DNA from: Liquidambar formosana
Lineage: Eukaryota; Streptophyta; Magnoliopsida; Saxifragales; Altingiaceae
DNA: 64,000 bases
Assembly (NCBI GenBank): GCA_039720395.1
Contig: CM077831.1
Coordinates: forward strand, 3,948,003 to 4,012,002
Direction: 5' to 3'
The position numbers and the translations under genes were made by a program. The notes under the pieces are model-generated. The model did not search any database, had not been told where the DNA came from, and saw only the letters and a program-made list of their open reading frames with translations. Shown one piece after another: positions 33,144 to 44,928 of the stretch. Each line of letters starts with the position of its first letter. Position 1 is the stretch's first letter.

Positions 33144-33600
33144 AAGATGACTGTTTTTTTATAGTCATCTTTTAATACATAAGATGACTGGTTTTAAGAC
33201 CATAAGATGACTGTGAAAAACAGTCATCTTATATAGTAATATATGACTGTTTTTAAGAACATAAGATGACTGTAAAAAATAGTCATCTTATATATTAATA
33301 TATGACTGTTTTTAAGATAAAACCAGTCATGTTTTGTTGAATACATGACCGTTTTTAACGGTCATCTATAGCACAAAAAGATGACTATGTTAATGAATAA
33401 AGGATCTTCTTTCTTTAAGTCAAACATGACTGTTTTTAAAAAACGGTCATCTATTACTCTCAAAGATGACCGTAAAAAACGGTCATCTTATTTGATAATA
33501 AAAGATGACGCCTAAAGAGATGACTGTTTTTTCTAAAAACAAAGATGACTGTTTTGGTAAAAGATGACTATTAAATACAGTCATCTATCAACGTTTTTGT
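33144..33600. repeat. Right subterminal hairpin repeats of the CACTA element
   Basis: Many copies of AAGATGACTG in both orientations. Several are arranged as hairpins, e.g. 33204-33230 (stem AAGATGACTGT, loop GAAAA), 33344-33364 (stem ATGACCGTT) and 33464-33488 (stem AGATGACCGT). They resemble the left subterminal region at 12692-12900. Likely transposase-binding sites. Confidence 0.88.
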
Positions 33601-33610
33601 AGTAGTGGCT

Positions 33611-34480
33611 GTAGAAGGAGAAGTTCTGGATGAGAGCAACAGAGATTCTTACAGCATCCAATTTGGTTCACTACCACCAGTTCTAGGATGCAACATGGTA
33701 TTTACTCTCCCGGTAACCTTTCAGGCCAAGAGTGGGCAAGAAGTTCGCGTAGCAGGTGATGTGGAGGATGCAATTAACCCACCAGCAGCCTTAGTGAGTG
33801 CAGTGGTTGAAACAGGGGAAAAGGGAGTAGAGAAGATAGTCCTAGAAAATCCTACGGAAAAAATGACCTAGCATTTGAAGCCGCTGTACATCAAAGTCCA
33901 CATGAATGGAAGCCCTATGGGCCAAGTGTTGGAGGATAATGGAGCAGCAGTGAACATCCTTCCAACGGGCATGTTAAGGAAATTGGGGAAGACAGAGAGC
34001 GACCTGATTCCTTAGGAGGTAATAGTAGCCAATTTCGCAGGAGGTATAACAAGGACCAGAGGAATTCTACTGGTGTCACTGGCTGTGGGCAACAAGGAAT
34101 GCTTATCCGCTTTCTTCGTGGTGGATTCTTCCTCATCATACAATGCTCTTTTAGGCCGTGACTGGATACACTCGAATTGGTGTATCCCATCATCCTTACA
34201 CCAATTTCTAATGTTCTGGAATGGAGACAAAGTGGAGATTGTTTGGGCAGATCAAAGACCGTTCTTGGCAATGTCAAACATGGCAGAGGCACATCTATAT
34301 GGTGAGGAAGTTGGCTCGATAACATTTACCAAAGAAGATAAATACTGGACGCCACAACCTGTAACCAGCAAATTTGAATTGTTCCCAAAGAAAGCAGTAG
34401 AGAGAGTATTTCAAGAGGTATAACGGCCTAATGTGTTGATCCCATACAGGCCGAAGCCTAGCTGTATAATTGAGGAAGTG
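33611..34480 (+). pseudogene. Gypsy A protease region
   Basis: The frame resumes just after the TSD. A spacer is followed by the protease: active-site segment VLEDNGAAVNILP (about 33928-33968, D-N-G-A in place of D-S/T-G), then YNALLGRDWIH near 34140-34175. Stops at about 33869 (TAG) and 34014 (TAG). The role would be polyprotein cleavage. The frame of gag before the CACTA element (12679) and this frame are in phase when the insert and one TSD copy are left out. Confidence 0.85.
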
Positions 34481-34485
34481 TTGTA

Positions 34486-36939
34486 ATGTCAGTGCACCCT
34501 GAAGAAGTTGAGCGAGATAGGTTGATGGCGGTCTTGTCTCGAAAGCTTTGGGTTTACGCCATTGAAGAAAGCCTCTACGACATTGCTAAGGCCGAATGCG
34601 TCACTGAAGAAGATGGACAGGAACCCGAGGAAGAAGACATGATTGGTTTAGAGGAATTGGAAGCAACACCGACCAAAATGGACGACTTGAAGGCCGACGT
34701 CCAGGATCTTCTAGAAGAAGTCAACCTAGGTGATGAAGGCAACAAGAGGCCAACATTCATTAGCCAGTTGCTGCCGGAGGAATTCAAGAAGGAATTGGTA
34801 GCACTACTCAAGGAATACCAAGATTGTTTCGCATGGAATTACCACGAGATGCCAGGGCTGGACCAGAAATTGGTGGAACATCGCTTACTGGTGAAGCCAA
34901 CGTTCAAGCCGTATAAATAGCCCCTGAGGAGGATGACGGTGGAAGTCACACAAATGATCAAAGAGGAGATTGAAAGACTATTGAAGGCTGGGTTCATCCA
35001 ACCCATAAGGTACGCCGATTGGATTTCTAAAGTAGTCCCAGTAATGAAAAAGAATGGGAAACTCAAGGTATGTGTAGACTTTAGAAATATTAATTTAGCT
35101 ACCCCTAAGGATGGGTACCCAACGTCCGTGGTAGATTTAATAGTAGACCGAGCGGCCAGACATGAAATCCTATCATTCATGGATAGCCATTCTGGTTATA
35201 ACTAAATCTTCATTGATGAAGACGATATCCATAAAACAGCCTTTAGATGTCCAGGGGCAATAGAGGTATATGCTTGGAAAGTAATGCCTTTTGGTTTAAA
35301 AAATGCTGGTGCTACTTACCAGTAGGCTATGAATGTCATCTTTCATGACATGATTGGTAAATTCCTTGAGGTATATGTTGATGATATTGTTGTAAAGTCA
35401 AATGGAACCAATAGCCATTTGAACGACCTTAGAAAAGCCTTTGTTAGAATGCGGCACCACAAGTTGGAACTCAACCCCTTGAAATGTGCCTTTGGGGTGA
35501 AAGTAGGGAATTTTCTTGGTTTCTTGGTTCACCAAAGAGGCATCGAAGTAGATAAAAATAAAGCAAGGGCGATCATGCAGGCCAAACCCCCACAAAATAA
35601 AAAAGAATTACAGAGGTTTCTTGGCCAAATAAATTTCTTACGAAAGTTTATCTCAAACTTTGTAGGAAAAATCAATGTTTTTACACCGTTACTGAAATTA
35701 CGGGTGACAGAAGAGTTTGTGTGGGAGGCTGAACATCAGAAGGCCTTTGACAAGATAAAAGAGTACTTAACAATGCCGCCAGTCCTGATACCCTTATCTC
35801 CAGGCCGCGGGCTGCGTTTATATATAGCAGCGGCTAAAGCTTCAATAGGGAGAATGTTAGCCTAGGTTAACAATCAGGGACATGAGCGGGATATTTATTA
35901 TTTGAGCAAAACTCTTATATGTACAGAAAAATGTTATTCAGCTATTGAAAAATTCTGTTATGTCATTTACTATTCTGTACATAAATTGTAGCATTATTTT
36001 TCAAACACTACTATATCAGTTATCTCTAAGAGCGATTTGGTCAAATATATGTTGTCTCGACCAATAGCTAGAAGTAGGATAGGCCATTGGGCATTCATAG
36101 TCTCGGGATATGCCTTGAGGCATGTCCCTCAATGGGCTGTAAAGGGGCAAGTGTTGGCTGATTTTCTGGCTGACCACCCAATGGATTTGGATGAGACCGA
36201 GATAGAAGTGGACTTAGGTTGTACCAGTTTGGTTCCATGGAGATTGGAATTTGATGGGTCCATGACTAATAAGAAAAGTGGGGCAGGGATTGTTTTGACT
36301 GCTCCTAATGAACAGAAGTATGAATATTCTTTTCAGTTGGACTTTTAGTGTAGCAATAATCAGGCCGAGTACGAGGCCTTGATTATTGGGTTAGAAATAA
36401 TTTTGGAAATGAATGTAAAGGATGTGGAGATAGTAGGAGATTCCCAGCTAATTATCAATCAATTGGCAGGGACGTTTAAGTGTAACTCTTGGTCATTAAT
36501 GCCATATATGACAATGGCCTCTCAGCTGTTGGATATATTTGATGATGTAGTGTTGAAGCATAGACCAAGGGAACTTAATAAAGAGGCCAATGAGTTAGCT
36601 CAGTTGGCCTCAGGTCTTAGAATCAAAGAAGAGGATGATAGGAAGGTTGTTGTTGTTGAAAAACGGATTCTGCCTTTAGTAAAAGAAAGAAGTATTAATT
36701 TTGAAGTAATGGTCGTTGATCAAGAGGTTGATGACTGGCGAACTCCCATTATGAAGAGGTTGTTGAACCCAGGAGGCACGTATGATAGAAAAGTCAGGTT
36801 AGTAACTACGCAATACGTCATTTATGAAGGCGAGTTATACAAGAAGGGTCATGACGGACTTCTGCTTCGATGCTTTGGTCAAGAGGAATCATTGCTCGTA
36901 ATGGCTGAAGTTCATGAAGGAATATGTGGAGTGCACTAA
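34486..36939 (+). pseudogene. Gypsy A RT and both RNase H domains
   Basis: RT from about 34780: KVCVDFRNINLATPKDGYP (near 35068), MPFGLKNAGATYQ (near 35286) and the catalytic YVDD at 35374-35385. RNase H spans about 35720-36200, and an RVT_3-type second RNase H begins EFDGSMTNKKSG near 36247, with EIVGDSQLI near 36428. Stops at about 34918, 35203, 35324, 35863, 35990 and 36346 interrupt it. Several are TAG or TAA where relatives have Gln, so C to T changes of CAG or CAA are likely. The reverse transcriptase would copy element RNA inside the particle. Confidence 0.9.
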
Positions 36940-38022
36940 GTAGGGATCAAAATGAGATGGCTGATTAGACGGCATGGGCATTATTGGACGACGATCATTC
37001 AAGATTGCATCAACTACGCAAAGGGTTGTAAGGCCTGCCAAGAGCATAGGCCAGTCTAATATGCTTCTACTATAGAGCTGCAATACATTATCAAGCCATG
37101 GCCGTTCAAGGGATGGGCCATTGATGTCATTGGTAAGATTTTTCCTCCTTCTTTAGGCCATCATGGTTTTATAATTGTGGCGAAAGATTATTTTACCAAA
37201 TGGGTGGAGGCCATGCCTAGAAATTCAATGGATCAAGGGGCGGTTATTCGCTTCATCAAAGAACATATCATCCACAGATTTGGTTTGCCCGAAACAATCA
37301 ATACTGACCAGGCCATGGCATTCGTTGGAGATCAAGTCAAGGCATTTGCGTAGGAATATGGCATTCGATTAACCAATTCAACGCCCTACTACGCATAGGC
37401 AAACGGTCTGGTGGAAGCGGCCAACAAGACATTGAAGAACACAATGAGGAAAATGATGGAAGACAAACCCTATGAATGGCACCTACTACTATATGAGGTA
37501 TTGTGGGCATATAGGACGTCGTACAAAGAAAGTATCAGGACAACGCCCTATGCTCTAACTTATGGGCATGACGCGGTTCTTCCCATGGAGGTAACGGTAC
37601 CATCTTTGCGGGTAGCCTTTCAGGAGAAGCTACTACCATCAGAATACACAAAGGCAATGATAATCGAGTTGGAGAATTTATCAGCGGAAAGGTTAAAGGC
37701 ATTGGATTCAATTGAAATTCAGAAAAAGAAGATGGCCTGTGCCTACAACAAAAAGATCAAGTTCAAGGCTTTCCAGGTAGGAGATTTCGTTTGGAAGGCC
37801 ATCCTCCCTTTGGGTACCAAGGACCCAATCTTTGGGAGATGGTCACTAACTTGGGAAGGCCTATTTAAAATTAAAACTGTTATACCAGGGAGCGCGTATT
37901 CTCTGGAAGAATTATCTTCTAGTAAACAGGTTAAAGCAATCAACGGCCGTTATTTGAAAAAATATTATCCCACAGTGTGGGAGGCCGTTCAGAATCATCC
38001 ACAAAAAAACAGTTTATTATAA
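36889..38022 (+). pseudogene. Gypsy A integrase
   Basis: The zinc finger has VHEGICGVH and CINYAKGCKACQ. The catalytic core has WAIDVIG (near 37117), INTDQAMAF (near 37300; unusual after the Asp) and the Glu of GLVEAANK (37408). A C-terminal domain with GDFVWKAILPLGTK and YLKKYYP ends at 38022. Stops at about 36937, 37058, 37350 and 37396; at least three replace Gln codons. The domain would insert the DNA copy into the host genome. Spacer 38023-38351 shows no gene. Confidence 0.9.
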
Positions 38023-38351
38023 GGCCGACATAAAAGGGAGGAAGTAAAAATAAAACCCAATTCCAATGTATCAACGGCCTACATATCAGAAAAAGCAAAT
38101 TGCAAAGAAGACCAATCTACATCCAGATTGGTCAATTTAGTAGTAGCCTTCTCCTGTTTGTCTTTCTAGGTAGCTGCAGTAGGACCAGCAGCCATAAAAC
38201 TGGTGTGGAGTTCATCAGCAGCTCTGAATCGGTCTCCCTTATGCTTTTCCAGTCTGTCTTCTTTTGCAGTGATGGCGGCTAGTTCAGTTTTAGTGCTTTG
38301 TTTCTTCAGCATTAGCACTTCGATTTCACGATTCAGCCTGTCAAGTTCTCC

Positions 38352-41136
38352 CTAGTGTTGCAGCTTTTCAGGGAGTATCTTCTCCAAGGAGGCCTTAGCA
38401 GATTTGACTTCTTTAGTGGCTTTCACAATTTTATCTTTCAGACTTTTCCTTTCCACTTTAAATGAACGGGCTTTATTGATAATGTTGGAGGCAGACTGAT
38501 ACCTGGTTATCAGTTGAGGTAACTCAGAAATCTTTTCAGCCAGCGGAGTCATCCTGGGGCCAAGATCATTTGTGGAGGCTAGAATCTCATAACAATCCAC
38601 CAGTTCAGAGACAAGTTCAGCAGTCAAATCAGGAAGATTGATAGAGAGTAATTCCTTGAACCTGGCTTTCACCTGCTCAATTTTGATTTCCACAGAGGTA
38701 TTGGTGGTGCTAACTGAAGGTCAAGACTTAAACAATGGTGCGTCTTCTAAGGAGGCCAACTAGTTGTCAACATCGTCTGGCACTTCACAATTGGACTGGT
38801 AGAAGGAGCTGGGGCTTTGGGAGTAAGGGGAGCTTCTGTTTCTTTATTCATAGAGGTCGGTGATACAAGGGGTGGAGTCTGTTCACTCACAGGGGTAGCC
38901 GCTTTGCTAGGCTTCTTATTCTTTGGGCTGTTGGAGGAGGTCGTGGCTTCAGTTTTAGTTTCAGAAACCTCTTCTGCCTTTCTTTTTCTAAAACCTTGCC
39001 CTCGCCCTTTTAGGGTTGCAGCAGCAAAAGTCTTGACACGACCTCTCCGGGAGGGAGTCTTGGGGAGGGCTTCTGGTTCAGGTTCTTCTTCTTCTTCTTC
39101 TTCCTCTTTAACAACTGTAGAGGTAGCCTGATTGGAACTGGTAGCTTTGGCAACCCCTGAAATACAAGAATCATTAGTAAAGGGGCTAAAGTCAATGTAA
39201 TAGTTACGTATATACAAAAATCAGATACCTATGGGGATCATAAGATCAGGAACAACCTGAAGAATGTATTTTGGGATGTTGAGATCGAAGGTAGTGGCAA
39301 AACTACTAGAGAACTCAACTCCATCCTCATTCCTTTTGCGGGGAGTGAAAGCCCTATCGGCCATGGCAAATTTGGCTGTTGGAACAGGAGGCAAGGGTTT
39401 TCTAAAGGGAATCATGTAAAGAGCAGGGTCACCAGAAATTTAAGATCCATACAACCGTTTGTCTCTAAACCAACGGACAAGGTAAGATATTTCATGAGTA
39501 GCCAGGATCTTTTCAAAGGCTATCTCATGTCTCTCTTCTGCAATGGCCTTTGACTTAGTGGGATTCCACTTGATTTTGTAAAATTTTTCATACCTTTTAA
39601 TGGTTTTAAGATGGTTATAGTCCGTACCTTTTTTCCCTTTACCCTTCTTAGGCTCAGAAGGCAGTTTGCTCTTTATCAGATTGTCGGGAGGAGAAAGCCT
39701 TGTCAAATATTCCTGTTTTGAGCGAGTGGCCAGCTTCTTAAAACAAATTCCCCACTAGTGTTTGAATGGCGATATGGCCGATAGAGACTTGGGAAGAGAT
39801 TTGATTCGGGAAACCAGAATGACCTTGCTATACTCTTCATCAATCTGGAACAGAGTTGACTCTTTGGCAATAATCAATCTCTCAGCAGGGTCAGAATTTA
39901 AAGTGAAGATGCAGGAGGGAACTGGGATCATCTGGGTGAAGCCGAATTGATGGCACACCAGATTTGGGGAGTAAATTTCAACCACAACTTTCAAATTCTT
40001 CTTGTCGAAATTTCCTGCGAAGTGTAAGTCCCTCACTGTCAAGTAAGAAGTCCAAACATCCTGATTGTCCTTTTCATTTTCTTTAAAAGGGGCAATGAAC
40101 CATTCTAGGCCAAATTCCTGTCGGCCAAAGGGGAAAAACAGTTCTAATGGACGGTCTATGGAGAGATTGAAGAAAGCAGAGAAGTAGGAGGTAAATGGAA
40201 GGATTTCCGTGGAAGCGCCGATCCAACAACCTCCATAGCAGTTTAATGGATTATCTGTTGGAAGACTTTTAGTTACCTCTGGGAAGTACTCATACAGCCA
40301 GAACTGCAGTAGCCAGAAAGGACCCCCGTTAGAACTAACCCGCTCTTCACCACATCATGGCATCCTCGGTAAAGATGGCCTAGCACAAATGGGACTAGGG
40401 CTAATTTTCAACCAGAGGCAAGTGCCATGGCAATCTTGCTGTACTCTTGAGTCATTTGGCAGGACACACAACAAAGGAGAAATCTATAGATCCACTGGAG
40501 GAGGAAAGCACAATATTCTTGAGGTAAAATCTTATGTCCATCAGTGCTAGCCCTGTTTTCTTTGGCTGCGTACACCCTATATGAGTTCCCAGAGGGGGTA
40601 GAGAAGGAGAAGAGAAAATCAACATCCGGATCGTAGGCGGCATTGGGGATATCTCCAGTTGCAGGAAGGCCGGTGAGAGCGCACAAATCAAAGACTGTTG
40701 GAGTCATAGGGCCATAGGGAAAGAAGAAACAGTTCGAGGAAATACTCCAGAAATTCAAGGCCGTTGCAAGGAGAGGGCGGTCCATGGGGTAATCGTGCTT
40801 GGTAAGCATGATGTGCTCATAAATCCCAACTTTCTTCCAATGATTATTGAACTTGGGTTCTAGGCGTTCAACCCATTCAGTCCAGGAAGTTGTAACCCTA
40901 GGCCAAGATTGAATCGATGTACTAGACATCCATTTTGCCCAGTTTAAAGATTGGTGATTAAGAAGGGAGGATTCCTTTAAGAAGAGGGGAAAATAGGGAT
41001 TCAGTGGAGTAGGGAAGTTAGGAAATGAGAAATAGGGGCCAATCGATTGAGATTCAGTGATTACTTCTGTTAACACGACGTCATCCAGATTCTTGTACAC
41101 GTGCTTAGATGGATTTACTTTATAAGAAGTCGCCAT
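38352..41136 (-). pseudogene. Antisense 3' gene of Gypsy A, plant mobile domain type
   Basis: On the minus strand from Met 41136. The first 243 codons contain ALNFWSISSNCFFFPYGPM and PTVFDLCALTGLPATG, the style of the aminotransferase-like plant mobile domain. The reading then continues in pieces (40042-39755, 39706-39440, 39415-39229) with stops. A short intron of 72 nt at about 39228-39157 has clear GT and AG ends. The last part (39156-38352) is basic and Ser/Pro/Lys-rich, then a predicted coiled coil. A Glu run is encoded near 39085-39110. Antisense genes at this place occur in Tat elements. It is not of the same family as the antisense ORF of Gypsy B. Confidence 0.8.
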
Positions 41137-41450
41137 TGCTTGAGAGCTTTGAGACCTCTGGTTTTAGCCATGGGTAAATTACGAGGAAGGGTTTTAGGGA
41201 GAAGAAGGAACGAAAGAGAAGGGAAGATGAAGAAAAATCCCTAATTTGGCGGTGTGGGTAGTTATAATAGAGAGTAAAGGAAGTGTTTATGGAGGGCAGC
41301 AGATTTTTATTGAAACTCTGCATAGTAATCATTGATGATGGATGGGTGTGTATTAATGGGGGATTGACACGTGGCCAGGGAGGGGCTTATCAACAGCCTC
41401 TATCCGTTATTTTTTAATTTTAAATGTTGATAAGAGCATAGAAGTACTTG

Positions 41451-41462
41451 ATAAGGGGGCAT
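41451..41462 (+). promoter_or_regulatory. Polypurine tract of Gypsy A
   Basis: ATAAGGGGGCAT directly before the 3' LTR; a purine run here primes plus-strand DNA synthesis. Confidence 0.7.
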
Positions 41463-42266
41463 TGTTTCCGCCTAAAAAGTGAATTTGTTAGGATTTGGGT
41501 ATATTTTTAAAGAAAAGCCACGTGGATAGGTCCTGCCAGATAGGATGAAGATGCTGAAGGGAGTCAGTTGAAAGAGGATAGACGTTTTGACCACGTTAAA
41601 AGGGAAGTTGGGAGAAAAATAAGGGAAGTGGGTTAATAGAGTTCTATCACAATCAGGAGAGTGGGGTTGAGACTGGAGCTTTTTTAGGACGAAGTTGCAG
41701 TAGGAGTGAAGCCCACTAATACCACCACCATGGCAGTTGCTACAAAGGAGACATATACGTGGGATTTCAGCCTGATGCTGTATAAAAGACGAAGGAGAAG
41801 ACCAAAGAAGGGGTTCCACAACCAACACACAAATCCTACTCAGGAAATTCAATTTTATTCAACTTAGCTTCGTAGCTCTTCTCAAATTTAATTTTGTTAA
41901 TAGCTTCTTAGCAATCTTGCTTGTTTCATGCTTGGCTCGGACTTCAATCATTTGGACACTTTGCTAATTTCTGTAAGTTTTATTCGTTCAATAAAGTATT
42001 TTTCCTTGCAATTCTTTCGGATATAGTGTGATAAATTCTGTTTACATTGGACATTAGTTTAAGTTAGAATAATAATTTAATTTCGAACTGTAAAGAGAAG
42101 AACCCCTATCTCTCATCTATTGCCTTATCTACATTTCAATCATAATCGAAAATAGTGACTGAATAGGCATTTAGGGCCAACGGCCTAGGAGGTGCTGTGG
42201 GGTCGTGGTCACATGATTTTTAGGCTTTTGAGCCTTGGCATGCCTGCAACATTTTTAGTGTGAACA
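41463..42266 (+). repeat. 3' LTR of Gypsy A (804 bp)
   Basis: Same ends as 9037-9855 and high similarity throughout; lacks the 15-bp duplication of the 5' LTR. Followed by the TSD TATGG at 42267-42271. TATA-like box at 41781-41788. Confidence 0.93.
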
Positions 42267-42271
42267 TATGG

Positions 42272-42748
42272 TATATGCATTTTGGATATTGTTGAAATCA
42301 CTGAGATGGATTGGTGGATTTAACACCCACAACTTCATTGTGCAAGACGAGGATGAATACAAAAATATATAAACAAGTATACTGGATCTGGGTGGAGATT
42401 CCCATATACAAATGAGTGCATTGCTTGGTAATAGAGAAGAGGACAATAAAGGGTGGCCCGTGGTCCTTAGCTTTGTAATGGTGATTGGTGCAACACGTAT
42501 AGTATATAGGTTTTAGTCTTTTTAATTAAAAAGTTCATGATTATATGGGTTTGAGTATTTCTCCCATGTTATCCCTGGCTTTTTTTTTTCTTTCTTTTTT
42601 TTTTTTTTTTGAATTTTTAAAGTCGATTTTCAAACCGTATTCCAACTGTTGGGTGGGGTGTTTCGCTGGAGAAGATGACTACACAGTCTACACTTGTGTA
42701 TCTCACGTGGGGATTGAGTTAGTTTGCTAAGCCAAAAAAATGTAGTGT
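42272..42748. other. Spacer, no gene seen
   Basis: A/T-rich DNA with a T-rich run near 42575-42611. Nothing recognised. Confidence 0.6.
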
Positions 42749-42750
42749 TA

Positions 42751-43022
42751 TGCTTCCTCCCATTTACAAAGATATGTCAGTTTTGTTATTTTTTGTCCTA
42801 AAATGTTTGTCCATTTTGAAAAATCAAATCATATTTTTTTTTTGAATTTTCTTATATTACCTTATATTATTTCAATAATTACTCTAAACACAAATCTCAA
42901 TACCAAACTAGAGAGTATTTTTGAAAAGATGGAGTTTAATAAATGACAAGTCAAGGTGATGATGGTTTTTCTTAAATTTCGTGTTTTGTCAAATTTGATT
43001 TATCTTTGTTGGACGGAGAGAG
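42751..43022. mobile_element. Stowaway-like MITE (Tc1/mariner type)
   Basis: The ends read GCTTCCTCCCATTTACAAAG on the left and, in reverse complement, CTCTCTCCGTCCAACAAAG on the right, flanked by TA at 42749-42750 and 43023-43024. A length of about 270 bp, an A/T-rich interior and no ORF fit Stowaway elements. Confidence 0.75.
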
Positions 43023-43186
43023 TATTCTTTAATGCCCCATCATGAGTAACAAGGGTATTTTAGGTATTTTAACTCAAATATTGCATGAGGTCAACAAACC
43101 ACGTTAGCTCTCCTGACAACCACTTGACTTGACTAATAGGGCGTAAGCGTATATTATTTTTTAAGGTCATGGAAGACTGTATTTTT

Positions 43187-44928
43187 AAAAAGGGTAAAAT
43201 ATCTACACCCCTTGTGTTTACTGACTATTACACTAACACCCCCTATCCTTTCTGAAAATACACTGCCCTCCCTTACTTTAGAAAATAATCTACACTTTCC
43301 CCCATCAGTTAACCAGCCGTTGTTAATGGTTGTGGCTGACGTCATGTAAAAGTAGGCTTAAAATACCCATTTTGCCCTTATTGAAGCCAAAACGCAGCAT
43401 TTGGCATGGAGAGGAGCTGCTGCTGCTTCACCCAAATCTGGGTTTCGCCTGAAGCAAATCTGGGTTTCACCCAAAACCTAAAATTGGGTTTCCAGCGAGT
43501 TAGGGTATTTTTAGGAATGAAAAGAAGCAAACCAAGGGGGGGAAAAAACAGAGAAAGGGAGGATGAGGAAGAAGATGAAGCAAGAAGAAGATGCAGTAAT
43601 AGGAAAAAAAAAAAAAAAAAAAATCCATGTGTTGAAGCCTCTATTTTTTCATGCAAGTATTTTTTGTTCAAACCCATGCCATTGATTCCCTCCCCATCAG
43701 CCCACTCGTCCCTAATCGCCATCAACATCACCATCTCTTAAAGCTTCGCGACCCTTCACCTCTCGTCACTCTCCCTTAACACCAAACCCAAACCCATTTT
43801 CTGAGAAAAACCCTTTTTTTTTTTAATTTATAAAAACCTAGATTTTTCTTTGTTTAAAAACCCAGATTGAAGTTGGGGTTTTTGCTATGGGTGTCGCCAG
43901 CGTTGGTTTTGGGTGAGGCAGATCCGATGAAGCGCGAACCAGTTCCCTACCGCCGGTGAACTTGGCTGCTGCTTCTTCTCTTCTTCTTCTTCTTCATGCC
44001 TTTTTTTTTTCTTTTTCTTTTTTTTTGCCTATAAAGATCCAATGGCTAAGGACAAGAAGGTTGAGAAAACCCTAAATGGTAGTTTAACAGCGTTAGATTT
44101 TTGTTTGAAGAAAAAAAAAAAGCAGCGTTAACCTCATTGGCGTTAGACTGATGCTTATCGGTGAATCTTATCGAATACTCGAAGGCTAATTTTTATTGGA
44201 GAGATTTGATGGATTTGGTGGGTTGGCGTCGGACATCGATGGCATTTGAGAAGGATTCCCACCCAAATCCAAAAGTTCAAGATCTGAAGAATGGGATTCC
44301 TTTGCATCACAACAATTGTTGCCGGTGACACAGACCTTGCCGGTAAGGTTACTTTGCTGCTGTTTCTGGTTGTCTCCTCTCAACCTTGGATTAGGCCAAA
44401 TCTGGATTGGCCATAGAAAAAAGCACTAATCTTTTGCCTTGTTGCCACTCACCATTAGCCTAAGGTTGAAGATGCCATTATTGGAGGTTGGGACCTCGCT
44501 GAACATGTCGAAGATTTTGAGAAAAGATGGGGTTTTTTCCAACGAGGTCTCTTTCATCTTCACGAATTTCCTTTTTTTTTTTTTGAATTACATGTTGGAT
44601 GTTTTGAAAAGTTCTATTACCAGAAACCATTATAGAAGCAAACTTGGGACCAAAGGGTTAGTGAGTTCGTCGACGGCGAAATGTTGCTGTTGCCGTTGCC
44701 ATTTTGGGGTTTTGGAAGAGTTAACGGCATCTGTGGCGATGGCGAGCGCAGTGAAATGCAAAACGATGTTGTTTTAAAGGAAAGGCAACTTGGTCATTTC
44801 ACACTTCCGTTCACTTCGTTAACTTAGCCATTCTGACAAGGGGAGGTCAATGTAATTTCAGAAAGTATAGGGGAGGTCAATGTAATAGTCAGTAAATACA
44901 GGGGGTGTAGATGTATTTTACCCTTTTA
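43187..44928. mobile_element. MULE-like element with about 100-bp inverted repeats
   Basis: The left end AAAGGGTAAAATATCTACAC (43189 on) continues for about 100 bp. The right end 44835-44928 is its inverted copy, with shared phrases such as TTTACTGACTATTACA and ACTTTCTGAAA. Long terminal inverted repeats without a transposase fit a non-autonomous Mutator-like element. A 9-bp TSD could not be fixed because both borders lie in TTTTTAAAA. The interior has relatively GC-rich blocks (43380-43520, 43880-43980, 44160-44400, 44640-44760) that may be captured exon fragments; I recognise none. Poly(A)/poly(T) runs at about 43605, 43815, 44005 and 44575. Confidence 0.7.

Larger units (their letters stand above)
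12682..33607 (+). mobile_element. CACTA (En/Spm-type) DNA transposon carrying other elements and a captured gene
   Basis: The left end reads CACTACAAGAAAAAGGTTGA and the right end, in reverse complement, CACTACTACAAAAACGTTGA. These are classic CACTA termini. A 3-bp TSD, GCT, sits at 12679-12681 and 33608-33610. Both ends are followed by many direct and inverted copies of AAGATGACTG. I see no transposase, so the element is non-autonomous as it stands. The interior holds a retroposon (16190-16802), Gypsy B (17095 to about 30483) and five G6PDH exons (30673-32261). Orientation is arbitrary. Confidence 0.93.
9037..42266 (+). mobile_element. Gypsy A: Tat-type Ty3/gypsy retrotransposon, split by a CACTA element
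   Basis: Complete outer structure: LTRs at 9037-9855 and 41463-42266, and a 5-bp TSD, TATGG, at 9032-9036 and 42267-42271. Internal order is primer site, gag, protease, RT, RNase H, a second RNase H of RVT_3 type, integrase, an antisense gene, polypurine tract. The second RNase H and the antisense 3' gene are known hallmarks of the Tat lineage. The CACTA transposon at 12682-33607 lies between gag and protease, and the reading frame is continuous across its insertion point. Many stop codons break every ORF, so the copy is dead. The LTRs differ by a number of substitutions and by a 15-bp duplication present only in the left one. Confidence 0.93.

Noticed and set aside
36403..36600. Possible host RNase H gene
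   Set aside because: The RVT_3-type domain lies in order between RT and integrase and is a standard part of Tat-type pol.
43406..43741. Lys/Arg/Glu-rich ORF in the MULE-like element
   Set aside because: It depends on GAAGAAGAT-type simple repeats and a poly(A) run; no evidence of coding.
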